DNA from: Sphingomonas sp.
GTDB taxonomy: Bacteria > Pseudomonadota > Alphaproteobacteria > Sphingomonadales > Sphingomonadaceae
Assembly (NCBI GenBank): GCA_017849555.1
Contig: JAFIGU010000028.1
Span: 1 to 64,000 of the forward strand
Direction of reading: 5' to 3'
Length of the DNA: 64,000 nucleotides
The position numbers and the translations under genes were made by a program. The notes below the pieces were generated by a model that saw only the letters and a program-made list of their open reading frames with translations, was not told where the DNA came from and did not search any database. Below are positions 18,034 through 26,248 of this stretch, piece by piece (the stretch's first letter is position 1; each line of letters starts with the position of its first letter).

Positions 18034-18058
18034 CACGCCGGCTCAGGACAAAAAGAAA

Positions 18059-18091
18059 GGGCGGTCCCGCAAGAGGCCGCCCATTTTTTTT
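18059..18091 (+). terminator. Rho-independent terminator of the TPR gene
   Basis: A stem GGGCGGTC / GGCCGCCC with loop CCGCAAGA is followed by A and a run of T. It lies 26 nt past the TPR gene stop and reads in the same direction. Confidence 0.9.
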
Positions 18092-18107
18092 GCGTAGAAT
18101 GGAACCT

Positions 18108-18227
18108 CCGTTCGCCCTGAGCTTGTGAGGGCACCCATGAAAGTATTACTTTCATGGGACCCGCCGGAGGGCTGCACTTCTTCGCTCGAAGAAAAGCGCA
18201 GGGCTTCGACAGGCTCAGCCCGAACGG
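18108..18227. repeat. Intergenic repeat, family B, with nested hairpin
   Basis: A family B repeat in the opposite orientation to the one at 9179 begins CCGTTCGCCCTGAGCTTGTG and ends AGGCTCAGCCCGAACGG. It has the same extra palindromic insert (CCCATGAAAGT-ATT-ACTTTCATGGG) in the same place. It lies between the TPR terminator and the Lrp gene. Confidence 0.85.
18129..18172. repeat. Nested palindromic insert within repeat B
   Basis: This is the inverted counterpart of the insert at 9239. Relative to an empty family B unit (CTTGTCGAAGGGCTG), the filled site reads CTTGTGAGGGCACC then the palindrome, then GACCCGCCGGAGGGCTG, so about 45 nt have been added at the loop. Sequence differences from the 9239 copy are a G/A change and inversion of the central triplet. 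Confidence 0.75.
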
Positions 18228-18260
18228 GGAGGGGGAGTCCTGAGTTAACCCAAGGCCGAG

Positions 18261-18722
18261 TTACTCCAGGATCGGCACCCCCGCCGCCGACTTGGCGCTG
18301 CGGATCGTCAGCGAGGATTTGACGCTGGCGACATTGGGTGCGGTGGTGAGGTGGGTGGTCAGGAAGCGCTGGAAGCTTTCCAGATCGGTCGCGACGATCT
18401 TCAGCACGAAATCGATCTCGCCGTTGAGCATATGGCATTCGCGCACCTCGGGGAGCGCGGTGACATGCGTCTCGAACGCCGCAAGATCGGATTCGGCCTG
18501 GCTTTTGAGGCTGACCATCGCGAACACCGTAATCGGGAATCCGAGCTGTGCCGCATCGCATTCGGCGTGATAACCGCGAATCACGCCCGCCTGCTCCAGC
18601 GCGCGCACCCGCCGCAGGCAGGGCGGGGCGGTGAGGCCCACGCGATCCGCCAGCTCAACGTTGGTCATCCGCCCGTCTTCCTGGAGATAGGCCAGAATCT
18701 GTCTGTCTATCCGGTCGAGCAC
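18261..18722 (-). CDS. Lrp/AsnC family transcriptional regulator
   Basis: This 153-residue regulator has an N-terminal winged-helix (LDRIDRQILAYLQEDGRMTNVELADRVGLTAPPCLRRVRALE) and a C-terminal AsnC/RAM ligand-binding domain (ITVFAMVSLKS, VRECHMLNGEIDFVLKI). Such proteins sense amino acids and form octamers on DNA. The GTG at 18722 is preferred because GGAG lies 6 nt before it. An ATG 27 nt further upstream has no ribosome-binding site. It is divergent from the histidine kinase gene, and the gap of about 160 nt probably holds its own operator. Confidence 0.92.
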   Translation of the reverse strand: MLDRIDRQILAYLQEDGRMTNVELADRVGLTAPPCLRRVRALEQAGVIRGYHAECDAAQLGFPITVFAMVSLKSQAESDLAAFETHVTALPEVRECHMLNGEIDFVLKIVATDLESFQRFLTTHLTTAPNVASVKSSLTIRSAKSAAGVPILE

Positions 18723-18880
18723 GTTATTCTCCGTTATCGCCACGCACATTCATGGCGATTTCAATGCCGTCGTTCATAGGATTATTGCGCATAAACGCAA
18801 TTGTCCCACATTGCGACGTGTAGAAATCGGTTGTTCCGCAAGCGGGCGATGGCGGTTAATTGTTAAGCTCCGGTGGCGGA

Positions 18881-20629
18881 ATGGTCGTCTGCCGGAACAG
18901 GGTGATTCGATTGCGATTCGACGACAGCCTCAAGACCGTCCTCGCTGCGGACGCCTCGACGCCTTTCGGCGCGCAGGCGGCGTTCCGTCAGATCGCGGAT
19001 CTGGCGGCGCGCGGCCGGATCGAGGAGACACCCGAGCTGCTGGCGCGGCTGCGCGAATTGCGCGAGCGCGTGCCGCTGGCGGTGCGTGCCGCCGCGGCGC
19101 GTGCGCTCGCGCTGGCGACGCCGTCCGCGGGGCTGGTCGCGGTGTTCGCCGAGGATGACCAGTCGGTCGCCGCGCCGGTGCTGCGCGCCGCACGGCTCGA
19201 CGATGCCAATTGGTGTGCGCTGCTGCCCTCGCTCGGACCGACCGGGCGCGCGATATTGCGTCATCGCGACGATTTGAGCGAAGCGGTGACGCGCGCGCTG
19301 GAAAGCTTCGGCCCGGCCGATTTCGCGCTCGGCCACGATCGTGCCGAAGACGAGCCGGTCGAAGCAGCGCCGGCCGAGGTGATCGAGGAGCATCCGGTTG
19401 TAAGCTCTGCCCCGCCGCCCCAGCCGGCGCCGCTCGCCGCGGTGCTCGGGATCGAGCCGGCGACGGCGCCGGGCGGCGGGTTCCAGATCGCGGCGCTGGT
19501 CGATCGCATCGCCGCCTTCCGCCAGCTCCACGGCGAACATCCGGTTACCACGGCCGAGCCGGTCGAACCGCGCGCCGCCGAACCGGCGGCCGCAGCACCG
19601 ATCGAGCGCTTCGGATTCGAAACCGATGCGAGCGGGGTGATCCGCTGGGTCGACGCCGCGCCGCGCGCGGCGGTGATCGGGATCGGCTTTCTCACCCCCG
19701 GCGGCGACGGCCGGCCGCATGTCGACGGCGTGGCGAGCGGCGCGTTCCGGCATCGCACCGCATTCAACGACGCGCGGCTCAGCATCGCCGGGCGATCCGC
19801 GCTGGCGGGCGACTGGCGGATTTCGGGCGTCCCGATGTTCGATCCCGCGAGCGGCCGCTTCGTCGGGTTCCGCGGCGCCGCGCGGCGCCCGCGCGTCGAC
19901 GAGGGCGCGATCGGCCGCCGCGCCGACAATGGCGGGGTCGAGGGGCTGCGGCGACTGGTCCACGAGCTGCGCTCGCCGACCAATGCGATCGCCGGCTTTT
20001 CCGAGCTGATCGAAACCGCGATGCTCGGCCCGGTGCCCGATGTCTATCGTCAGCGCGCCGCGGCGATCCGCACCCAGGCCGCCGATCTGGTCGGTGCGAT
20101 CGAGGATCTCGAACTGGCGGCGCGGATCGAGGGCGATGCGCTCGATCTGCACGAGGGCGCGGTGGCGCTCGCGCCGCTGCTGGCGCGCACGCTCGACGAA
20201 CTGGCGCCGCTGATGCGGTTGCGCGGCTGCACCGTCGATCTCGCCCCGGTGCCGCCGGCGCTGGCGCTGGCGTGCGACGAACGGATCGCCGAGCGGCTGG
20301 TCGGGCGGCTGGTCGCCGCGCTGATCGCGAGCGCCGCCGATGGCGAGCGGCTGGCGATCGACGTGCGCGACGAGGGCGCCGATGTCGCGATCGACATCAC
20401 GCGTCCGCTGGCGCTGGCGACGATCCCCGATACCGCGCTGCTGACGCTCGATGCCGAGCGCGAGGTGGAGATGCCGGGCGCGCCGTTGCTCGGCACCGGC
20501 TTCGCGATCCGGCTCGCGCGCAATCTGGCGACCGAATTGGGCGGGGCGCTGATCATCGATGCGGATCGCTTGACTCTGCGCCTGCCGACGGGGTTGATCG
20601 ACGATATGGGCCAGGCCTCGACCAACTGA
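18881..20629 (+). CDS. Histidine kinase-like protein with degenerate ATPase domain
   Basis: This 582-residue cytoplasmic protein has an N-terminal helical region, a PAS-like segment near residues 245-335 (GFETDASGVIRWVDAAPRAA), then an H-box LVHELRSPTNAIAGFSELIE with H361. The C-terminal ATPase domain is degraded: the N-box Asn is not recognisable (LVGRLVAALIASAADGERL) and no DxGxG loop is visible, although a G2-like GTGFAIRLARNLATELGG remains. It may be a pseudokinase or scaffold. The start is ATG 18881 after GGTGGCGG; GTG 18902 is an alternative. Its stop is 5 nt before the deacetylase-like gene. Confidence 0.78.
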   Translation: MVVCRNRVIRLRFDDSLKTVLAADASTPFGAQAAFRQIADLAARGRIEETPELLARLRELRERVPLAVRAAAARALALATPSAGLVAVFAEDDQSVAAPVLRAARLDDANWCALLPSLGPTGRAILRHRDDLSEAVTRALESFGPADFALGHDRAEDEPVEAAPAEVIEEHPVVSSAPPPQPAPLAAVLGIEPATAPGGGFQIAALVDRIAAFRQLHGEHPVTTAEPVEPRAAEPAAAAPIERFGFETDASGVIRWVDAAPRAAVIGIGFLTPGGDGRPHVDGVASGAFRHRTAFNDARLSIAGRSALAGDWRISGVPMFDPASGRFVGFRGAARRPRVDEGAIGRRADNGGVEGLRRLVHELRSPTNAIAGFSELIETAMLGPVPDVYRQRAAAIRTQAADLVGAIEDLELAARIEGDALDLHEGAVALAPLLARTLDELAPLMRLRGCTVDLAPVPPALALACDERIAERLVGRLVAALIASAADGERLAIDVRDEGADVAIDITRPLALATIPDTALLTLDAEREVEMPGAPLLGTGFAIRLARNLATELGGALIIDADRLTLRLPTGLIDDMGQASTN

Positions 20630-20634
20630 CGATC

Positions 20635-21642
20635 GTGGTGGCGCCCGCGATCGTTGCGCACCGCTGGCGCATGCCGCCGCCGGATGCGGCCGCGCTGATC
20701 GACTGGCCGGCGGATTTCGGCACGCGCTACGCGATCTTCGTCGATACCGAGGAGGAATTCGACTGGTCGGCGCCCTTCTCGCGTGATGCGCACGGGCTGT
20801 CGGCGCTCGCCGCGCTGCCCGACGCGCATCGCCGGCTCGTTGCCCGTGGCGCGGCGCCGGCCTTCTTCGTCGATTATCCGGTGGCGAGCGATCCGCGCGC
20901 GGCGGATGTGCTGCGCGCGATCCTCGCCGATGATCCGCGCGTGGCGATCGGGGCGCAGCTTCACCCCTGGGTCAATCCGCCGTTCGAGGAGCCGCTGTCG
21001 GCGCTGGCCTCCTATGCCGGAAACCTCCCGCCGGCATTGCTCGAAGCGAAGCTCGACGCGTTGACCGAAGCGATCGCCGCGGCGTTCGGGCGCCGTCCGC
21101 TTGCGTTCCGCGCCGGGCGCTACGGGCTGGCGCCCGGGCTGCTCGGGTTGCTCGCCCGTTCCGGCTACCGGCTCGACAGCTCGGTCCGCCCCGGTTTCGA
21201 CTATCGCGCCGGCGGCGGCCCCGATTTCACCCGCATCGACGCCGCAGCGTGGCGCGACGCGGTGATCGAGTTGCCGCTGTCGACGGTCTTCACGGGTCTG
21301 CTGCGGCGTCGCGGCGCGCGGCTCCGCGCGGCGCTGGGGGCGGTTCCCCGCGCGCGCGGGGTGTTTGCTCGCACCGGGCTGCTCTCGCGCGTGCCGCTGA
21401 CCCCGGAGGGCGTGCCCGTCGCCGAGGCGCTGGAGGCGATCGCGGTGGCGCTGGGGGAGGGGAGCCGGCTGCTCAACTTCGCCTTCCATTCGCCGTCGCT
21501 CGTGCCGGGGCACACGCCCTATGTCCGCGACGGCGCCGATCTGGCGCGCTTCTGGCGCTGGTGGGATCGCGTGCTCGATCTGCTCGACCGGCGCGGGGTG
21601 CGATCGGCATCGCTCGACGACCTGCTCGCGGCGCTTGCGTAA
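20635..21642 (+). CDS. Polysaccharide deacetylase-like (WalW-type) protein
   Basis: This 335-residue protein has YAIFVDTEEEFDW near residue 40, AQLHPWVNPPFEEP, LAFRAGRYGLAPG and NFAFHSPSLVPGH, the pattern of carbohydrate esterase 4-related WalW-like proteins. CE4 enzymes use an Asp-His-His metal site; here the D, the HPW His and the HSPS His are candidates. It has no signal peptide, so it is cytoplasmic. The GTG start at 20635 is 5 nt after the kinase-like gene; an ATG at 20671 is an alternative. Substrate is unknown; cell-envelope sugars are plausible. Confidence 0.8.
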   Translation: MVAPAIVAHRWRMPPPDAAALIDWPADFGTRYAIFVDTEEEFDWSAPFSRDAHGLSALAALPDAHRRLVARGAAPAFFVDYPVASDPRAADVLRAILADDPRVAIGAQLHPWVNPPFEEPLSALASYAGNLPPALLEAKLDALTEAIAAAFGRRPLAFRAGRYGLAPGLLGLLARSGYRLDSSVRPGFDYRAGGGPDFTRIDAAAWRDAVIELPLSTVFTGLLRRRGARLRAALGAVPRARGVFARTGLLSRVPLTPEGVPVAEALEAIAVALGEGSRLLNFAFHSPSLVPGHTPYVRDGADLARFWRWWDRVLDLLDRRGVRSASLDDLLAALA

Positions 21643-21675
21643 TCCGCGCGCGACGCGTACCGGCTCCCCTCGCGT

Positions 21676-21755
<80 letters not shown>

Positions 21756-21863
21756 CCTTCACCGCTGTCCCTGATTGGCACGAACCAAGAAAATGGTGGC
21801 GCATCAGCGGGAAAGCATGCAGTCTCCATGCATCCGGGAGGGAAGCATAGGGAAGGATTTGCC

Positions 21864-22127
21864 ATGCATCTGATCATCGCGTTGATCATGGGAGGCATAA
21901 TCGGCTGGGTCGCAGGCATGGTGATGCGCGATCAGGGCGGAATAATCTGGAATGTGCTGATCGGCTGCGTCGGCTCGATCGTCGGGCGTTTCCTGTTCGG
22001 CGCGCTGTCGAACAACAGCCACCTTCGCGAAAACCCGTTCGACCCGATGACCTTGCTCGTCGCGTTCCTCGGCGCGATCGTGCTGCTCGCGATCTACAAT
22101 CTCGTGCGGCGCGGGTCGCTTCGCTGA
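21864..22127 (+). CDS. GlsB/YeaQ/YmgE family membrane protein
   Basis: This 87-residue protein (MHLIIALIMGGIIGWVAGMV) has two or three glycine-rich membrane helices, with GIIWNVLIGCVGSIVGRFLF as the family hallmark. These stress-induced inner-membrane proteins were named transglycosylase-associated, though their function is unclear. The ATG follows GGAAGGA. It stands alone between two tRNA genes, downstream of tRNA-Pro. Confidence 0.88.
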   Translation: MHLIIALIMGGIIGWVAGMVMRDQGGIIWNVLIGCVGSIVGRFLFGALSNNSHLRENPFDPMTLLVAFLGAIVLLAIYNLVRRGSLR

Positions 22128-22145
22128 GCGCGGCGCGGGAATGCG

Positions 22146-22221
22146 TGGTGGGCCCGGCAGGACTCGAACCCGCAACCTAGCCGTTATGAGCGGCCAGCTC
22201 TAACCATTGAGCTACAGGCCC
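22146..22221 (-). tRNA. tRNA with CAT anticodon, probably tRNA-Ile2
   Basis: On the minus strand, acceptor GGGCCTG pairs with CGGGCCC. The D-arm is GCTCAATGGTTAGAGC. The anticodon arm is GGCCG-CTCATAA-CGGCT, so the anticodon is CAT. The T-arm is GCGGGTTCGAGTCCTGC, and CCA is encoded. The short D-loop and overall pattern resemble E. coli tRNA-Ile2, which has lysidine at the wobble base, more than elongator Met. Met remains possible. Confidence 0.92.
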
Positions 22222-22305
22222 ACGCCGATCCGTGACTAGCAGCGCCGTGCGGTGGCGCAAGAGCAAGTCACCGCCCGGGTTCGAAGCACTCGCGCCAGGG
22301 CAATG

Positions 22306-22334
22306 AAAAAGGGGCGCTCCCGCAGGAGCGCCCC
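22306..22334 (-). terminator. Terminator of the small lipoprotein gene
   Basis: On the minus strand, stem GGGGCGCTCC / GGAGCGCCCC is followed by TTTTT. It lies about 45 nt after the lipoprotein stop. A second palindrome, GATCGGGCC-GGGAA-GGCCCGATC, lies between them and may be part of the same exit structure. Confidence 0.85.
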
Positions 22335-22378
22335 TTCTCGTATTCGTCGGATCGGGCCGGGAAGGCCCGATCAGCCGA

Positions 22379-22603
22379 TTACTGCGCGTTCGACGCGTTG
22401 CCCAGCGCGTCCGCCGAGTTGGCGAGCGAGTCAGCGGCAGTGGCGTTCGAAAGGTTACCCGCGGCCGCGTCGAGGTTGTCGGCGGCGCTCTGCAGGTTGT
22501 CCGCCAGCACGTCCGCGTTGTTTTCCGCGGGGGCCGGCGACTTCGAGCAAGCCGCAACGGACATCAGGCCGGCGGCAGCAAGAACAAAGGCAAACTTCTT
22601 CAT
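22379..22603 (-). CDS. Small Asn/Ala-rich lipoprotein
   Basis: This 74-residue protein begins MKKFAFVLAAAGLMSVAACS with a lipobox (V-A-A-C) that predicts lipidation. The mature part is rich in Asn, Ala, Asp and Leu with repeated NLDAAAGNLSNATA-like units that suggest an amphipathic helix, reminiscent of Lpp-type envelope lipoproteins. The ATG follows GGGAG. Its exact role is unknown; envelope anchoring is an inference. It has its own terminator. Confidence 0.75.
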   Translation of the reverse strand: MKKFAFVLAAAGLMSVAACSKSPAPAENNADVLADNLQSAADNLDAAAGNLSNATAADSLANSADALGNASNAQ

Positions 22604-22742
22604 TCGGATGCTCCCAAGCATAGCATTCTTCGCGGCCGACCCTGTCGCCGTCGCGAGACACCGCAAATACCGAACCGTTTCGGTGGGTCAATGAGGAAAT
22701 TCACCGAAGCGAAACGATACGCGTCCTCGATCGCGCATTTTT

Positions 22743-24149
22743 TCAATGCGATTTGCGCTGAACCGGGCCGATTTCCTCGGGTGCGTCGGCGACGACGGCG
22801 AGCATCGCGGTCCATGCGGCGACATTCTGGCGCAGCTCCTCGCGGTCCACCCGATCGAGCGTATCGTCGGGCGTGTGGTGCGTATCGAAATAGCGCAGCC
22901 CCGATTGATTGAGGTCGATTCCCGCGACGCCGGTGGCGATCGTCGGCCCGATATCCGATCCGTCGCCGCCGTCACCCTTGCCGTGGACGATGCCCAGCGG
23001 GGCGAGCGCGCTGGCGAGACGATCGGCCACCGCCTTGGCGCTGTCGGGCAAGGTCGCCTGGAAACGCCACACGCGATCCGCGCCGAAATCGCTCTCCGCG
23101 GCGACTGCATGACGCTCCGCGCCGTGTCGCCGGGTGTAATCGCGCCCGCCATAGCCGCCGACCTCCTCCGCGCCGAACCACACCACGCGGATCGTGCGGC
23201 GCGGCTGGCGCCCGCTGTCGAGGATGCGCTTCGCCGCCGCGGCGGTGATCGCGACGCCCGAGGCATCGTCGATCGCCCCGGTGGCGAGATCCCAGCTATC
23301 GAGATGCCCACCGATCAGCACCACGCCGGCATCGGGGTCGCTGCCCGGCACTTCGGCGATGACATTGCCCGATTCCTGCTCGCCGATCTGGCGTGGGGTG
23401 AGCACCAGCTTCATCGAGATTGGCCGCCCGCGCGCCGCCATCGCCTCGATCAACTTGGCGTCGGGCACCGAAAGCGCGGCGGCGGGGATCGGCTTCACCC
23501 CCTCGGGGAAGCTGGTCATGCCGGTGTGCGGCAGCCGGTGCGTATCGGTGCCGATCGAGCGGATCACGATCGCCGCCGCGCCCTTGCGCGCCGCCACCGC
23601 CGGCCCGACGAACCGCGCGACGCCGGCCTGGCCGTAGCTCGATCCGTCCTGCGTCGGTGCCATCGCGTTGCCGACATAGGCGATCTTGCCCTTCAGGCTG
23701 CCGTCGGGCGCGTTGGCGAGATCGGAATAGGTCTTGAACACCACCACCTCGGCGGTGAGCCCGGCGGCCGGGGTGGCGCCCGAATTGCCGAGCGCGGCGA
23801 GCGTCAGCTTCTGCGGGAAGGGGGCGGTGATCTCGGCACGCTCCTCGCCGCGCACCCAGACGGGCATGCGATAGGTTTCGATCCGCACGTTCTTGAAGCC
23901 GAGCGCATTGAGCTTCGCCGCCGCCCATTGCCGCGCGCGCGCCTCCGCCTCGGTCCCGGCGAGCCGCTGGCCGACCTCGGTCGTCAGCCCTTCGACGATG
24001 TCATAAGCGACATCGTCCTTGAGCGCGGCGTCGCGCAGCGCAGCGACCGCGGGGTCGGCGGCCGGCGGCACCGGCGGCTCGGCGCGCTGTGCGAGGGCAG
24101 GGAAGGGCAAAGCGAGCGCCAGCACGGCGGCGAGGAAGCGGTTCGTCAT
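22743..24149 (-). CDS. Secreted M28 family zinc metallopeptidase
   Basis: This 468-residue protein has a signal peptide (FLAAVLALALPFPALA), a PA-type insert in the middle, then GGHLDSWDLATGAIDDASG (zinc ligands H and D), VVWFGAEEVGGYGG (Glu pair) and HHTPDDTLD (last His). These fit M28 aminopeptidases/carboxypeptidases such as glutamate carboxypeptidase-like enzymes. It is exported to the periplasm or outside. The start at ATG 24149 is chosen for the signal sequence; ATG at 24173 is possible. Confidence 0.9.
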   Translation of the reverse strand: MTNRFLAAVLALALPFPALAQRAEPPVPPAADPAVAALRDAALKDDVAYDIVEGLTTEVGQRLAGTEAEARARQWAAAKLNALGFKNVRIETYRMPVWVRGEERAEITAPFPQKLTLAALGNSGATPAAGLTAEVVVFKTYSDLANAPDGSLKGKIAYVGNAMAPTQDGSSYGQAGVARFVGPAVAARKGAAAIVIRSIGTDTHRLPHTGMTSFPEGVKPIPAAALSVPDAKLIEAMAARGRPISMKLVLTPRQIGEQESGNVIAEVPGSDPDAGVVLIGGHLDSWDLATGAIDDASGVAITAAAAKRILDSGRQPRRTIRVVWFGAEEVGGYGGRDYTRRHGAERHAVAAESDFGADRVWRFQATLPDSAKAVADRLASALAPLGIVHGKGDGGDGSDIGPTIATGVAGIDLNQSGLRYFDTHHTPDDTLDRVDREELRQNVAAWTAMLAVVADAPEEIGPVQRKSH

Positions 24150-24241
24150 GCGCGAGGGGGTAAGGCGGCGCATGGCGACGGGCAAGTGGTTGCCGGGGTA
24201 ACTTTCTCGCGCTGCGATGGCAGTTGAGCGCCACGCCTCCG

Positions 24242-24325
24242 CCGTTCGCCCTGAGCCTGTCGAAGGGCTGCCCTTCTTCCTTGCGAAGAAAAGGGCAGGG
24301 CTTCGGCAAGCTCAGCCCGAACGGG
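24242..24325. repeat. Intergenic repeat, family B
   Basis: A family B unit begins CCGTTCGCCCTGAGCCTGTC and ends GCAAGCTCAGCCCGAACGG; its middle is CCCTTCTTCCTTGCGAAGAA. It occupies most of the gap between the M28 gene start and the leuA stop and lacks the nested insert. Confidence 0.8.
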
Positions 24326-24340
24326 GAGAGGGGGGCTAGG

Positions 24341-25999
24341 TCAGGCCCTGTTCGCCGCGCTCAACACCGCCCTCACGCTGGCGGTGGCGATATCCGAATC
24401 GATCCCGACCCCCCACACGGTGCGCCCGTCCGCGGTGCGGCATTCGAGATAGGTCGCCGCCTGCGCATCGGCGCCGTGGCCGATCGCATGTTCGCTGTAA
24501 TCGACCACTTCCAGCGCGGGCCCGGTCGTCTCGGCCAGCGCGGCGATCACGCTGGAAATGAGCCCGTTGCCGCGCCCGGAGAGCGACCGCTCCTCGCCGT
24601 CGATCGCGACGCGGCCGACGAAGCGCCGGTCGCCCGCCGCGCCCGTCTCCTCATAATCGCGCAGCACGAAGCGATCGTTCGCCGCGGGCAGATAGGTGCG
24701 CTCGAACGCCCCCCAGATATCGGCGGCGTTCAGCTCGCGGCTGGTCTCGTCGGCCAGCGCCTGGACGATGCGGCTGAAATCGGCCTGCATCCTCTTGGGC
24801 AGCTTGAGCCCCTTGTCCTGTTCGAGCACCCAGGCGACCCCGCCCTTGCCGCTCTGCGAATTGACCCGGATCACCGCCTCGTAGCTGCGCCCGAGATCGG
24901 CGGGATCGATCGGCAGATAGGGGACTTCCCATAATTCGTCGTTGCGCGCGGCCTGCGCGGCGAAGCCCTTCTTGATTGCATCCTGGTGGCTGCCGCTGAA
25001 CGCGGTGAACACCAGATCGCCGGCATAGGGCGTGCGCGGGTGGACGGTGATGTTGGTGGCATATTCCACCGTCTTCACCACCTCGTCGATGTCCGACAGG
25101 TCAAGCTTCGGATCGACGCCCTGGGTGTACATGTTGAGCGCGACGGTCACGAGATCGCAATTGCCGGTGCGCTCGCCATTGCCGAGCAGGCAGCCCTCGA
25201 CGCGATCGGCGCCGGCCATCAGCCCCAGTTCCGCCGCCGCGACCCCGGTGCCGCGATCGTTATGCGTGTGGAGCGAGATCACCACGCTGTCGCGATTGGG
25301 GATATTGCGCCCGAACCATTCGATCTGGTCGGCATAGACGTTGGGGGTCGCGCATTCGACCGTCGCCGGCAGGTTGAGGATCAGCGGGTTTTCCGGCGTC
25401 GGGCGCAGGATATCCATCACCGCCGCGCACACCTCGACCGAGAAATCCAGCTCTGCGGTGGAGAAGGTCTCGGGGCTGTATTCGAAGCTCCATTTGGTGT
25501 CGGGCTGCTTCGCCGCCTCGTCGCGCAGCACCTTGGCGCCGTCGATCGCGATCTGGCGGATTTCGTCGCGCGACATGCCGAACACGATCTTGCGCCACGC
25601 CGGGGAGACGGCGTTGTAGAGATGGACGATCGCCTGTTTCGCGCCCTTGAGGCTCTGGAAGCTCGTCTCGATCAGGTCGCGCCGCGATTGCGTCAGCACC
25701 TGGATCGTCACGTCGTCGGGGATGCGATTCCCCGCGATCAGGCTGGAAATGAAATCGAATTCGGTTGCGCCCGCGGCGGGGAATCCGACCTCGATTTCCT
25801 TGAGGCCGATCTTCACCAGCAAATCGAAGAAGCGGTTCTTCTTCTCGGCGTCCATCGGGTCGATCAGCGCCTGATTGCCGTCGCGCATATCGGTGGAGAG
25901 CCAGCGCGGCGCGGTGGCGATCACCTTCGACGGCCAGGTGCGGTCGGGGATGTCGATGGTCGGAAACGGTCGGTATTTGACGGAAGGATCGCGCAACAT
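24341..25999 (-). CDS. leuA: 2-Isopropylmalate synthase (type 2)
   Basis: This 552-residue enzyme condenses acetyl-CoA and 2-ketoisovalerate, the first step of leucine synthesis. It has [11 protein letters not shown] (metal/substrate motif), [16 protein letters not shown] and [14 protein letters not shown] in the catalytic barrel, and a C-terminal LeuA regulatory domain ([16 protein letters not shown]) for leucine feedback. The length fits the long type-2 form. Upstream is a leucine-rich leader peptide gene with a long stem, which suggests attenuation by leucyl-tRNA supply. The ATG at 25999 follows a weak GAGAG. Confidence 0.96.
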   Translation of the reverse strand: MLRDPSVKYRPFPTIDIPDRTWPSKVIATAPRWLSTDMRDGNQALIDPMDAEKKNRFFDLLVKIGLKEIEVGFPAAGATEFDFISSLIAGNRIPDDVTIQVLTQSRRDLIETSFQSLKGAKQAIVHLYNAVSPAWRKIVFGMSRDEIRQIAIDGAKVLRDEAAKQPDTKWSFEYSPETFSTAELDFSVEVCAAVMDILRPTPENPLILNLPATVECATPNVYADQIEWFGRNIPNRDSVVISLHTHNDRGTGVAAAELGLMAGADRVEGCLLGNGERTGNCDLVTVALNMYTQGVDPKLDLSDIDEVVKTVEYATNITVHPRTPYAGDLVFTAFSGSHQDAIKKGFAAQAARNDELWEVPYLPIDPADLGRSYEAVIRVNSQSGKGGVAWVLEQDKGLKLPKRMQADFSRIVQALADETSRELNAADIWGAFERTYLPAANDRFVLRDYEETGAAGDRRFVGRVAIDGEERSLSGRGNGLISSVIAALAETTGPALEVVDYSEHAIGHGADAQAATYLECRTADGRTVWGVGIDSDIATASVRAVLSAANRA

Positions 26000-26035
26000 G
26001 ACGGGCTCTCGCTATCGGGAGGAGGCGTTGGGGTC

Positions 26036-26124
26036 GTTCGGCTTGGCCCTTAGGCGCGTCGGCGTGCCAGGCACGCGGGCTGGTTCGCGCCTAAGGGCGC
26101 GTAAGTCGAAGGAGGAGGCCGAAC
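26036..26124 (-). promoter_or_regulatory. leuA leader hairpin (putative attenuator)
   Basis: In the leuA leader, CCCTTAGGCGCG pairs perfectly with CGCGCCTAAGGG (12 bp, at 26086-26097 and 26047-26058). It encloses GCGTGC-CTG-GCACGC. An outer stem can form between GTTCGGC inside the leader ORF and GCCGAAC after the inner stem. The stop codon of the leader peptide lies within the 12-bp stem, so ribosome position should decide folding. No clear U-run follows, so a Rho-independent terminator is not obvious; coupling to translation or Rho is possible. Confidence 0.6.
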
Positions 26125-26135
26125 ACCTGCGTCAT
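26091..26135 (-). CDS. leuL: Leucine-rich leader peptide of leuA
   Basis: The 14-codon ORF reads MTQVFGLLLRLTRP and has four Leu codons (CTC CTC CTT, CGA, CTT), three of them consecutive, then stops with TAG inside the 12-bp stem. A weak AAGGGCG lies before the ATG. It is 91 nt before the leuA start. Leader peptides rich in the end-product amino acid are known for leu and ilv operons, where starved ribosomes stall and change the RNA fold. The match of codon content and hairpin is strong, but the regulation is an inference. Confidence 0.65.
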   Translation of the reverse strand: MTQVFGLLLRLTRP

Positions 26136-26195
26136 CGCCCTTGCGGTAACCCCGGACGGGCGGCGCTGTCCAGCGGAGTTTTAGCGTTCGTTGGG

Positions 26196-26215
26196 AAAAG
26201 GCGGTTTCACCGCCT
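26196..26215 (-). terminator. Terminator of the TMEM175-like gene
   Basis: On the minus strand, stem GGCGG-TGAAA-CCGCC is followed by TTTT about 35 nt after the stop of the TMEM175-like gene. It separates that gene from the leuA leader. Confidence 0.7.
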
Positions 26216-26248
26216 GAAATGACCCGGAGAGGCGTTTCCAAACAGCTT

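Noticed and set aside
18125..18322. Short open frames through the repeats, such as those starting MKVLLSWDPP or ending RHSREGGNP
   Set aside because: They are translations of intergenic palindromic repeats that recur with the same peptides and have no independent gene context. Only the case at 11531, where a real gene ends in the repeat, is kept.
26000..26046. Intrinsic terminator after the leuA leader stem
   Set aside because: No U-run follows the stem, so I list only a putative attenuator hairpin.
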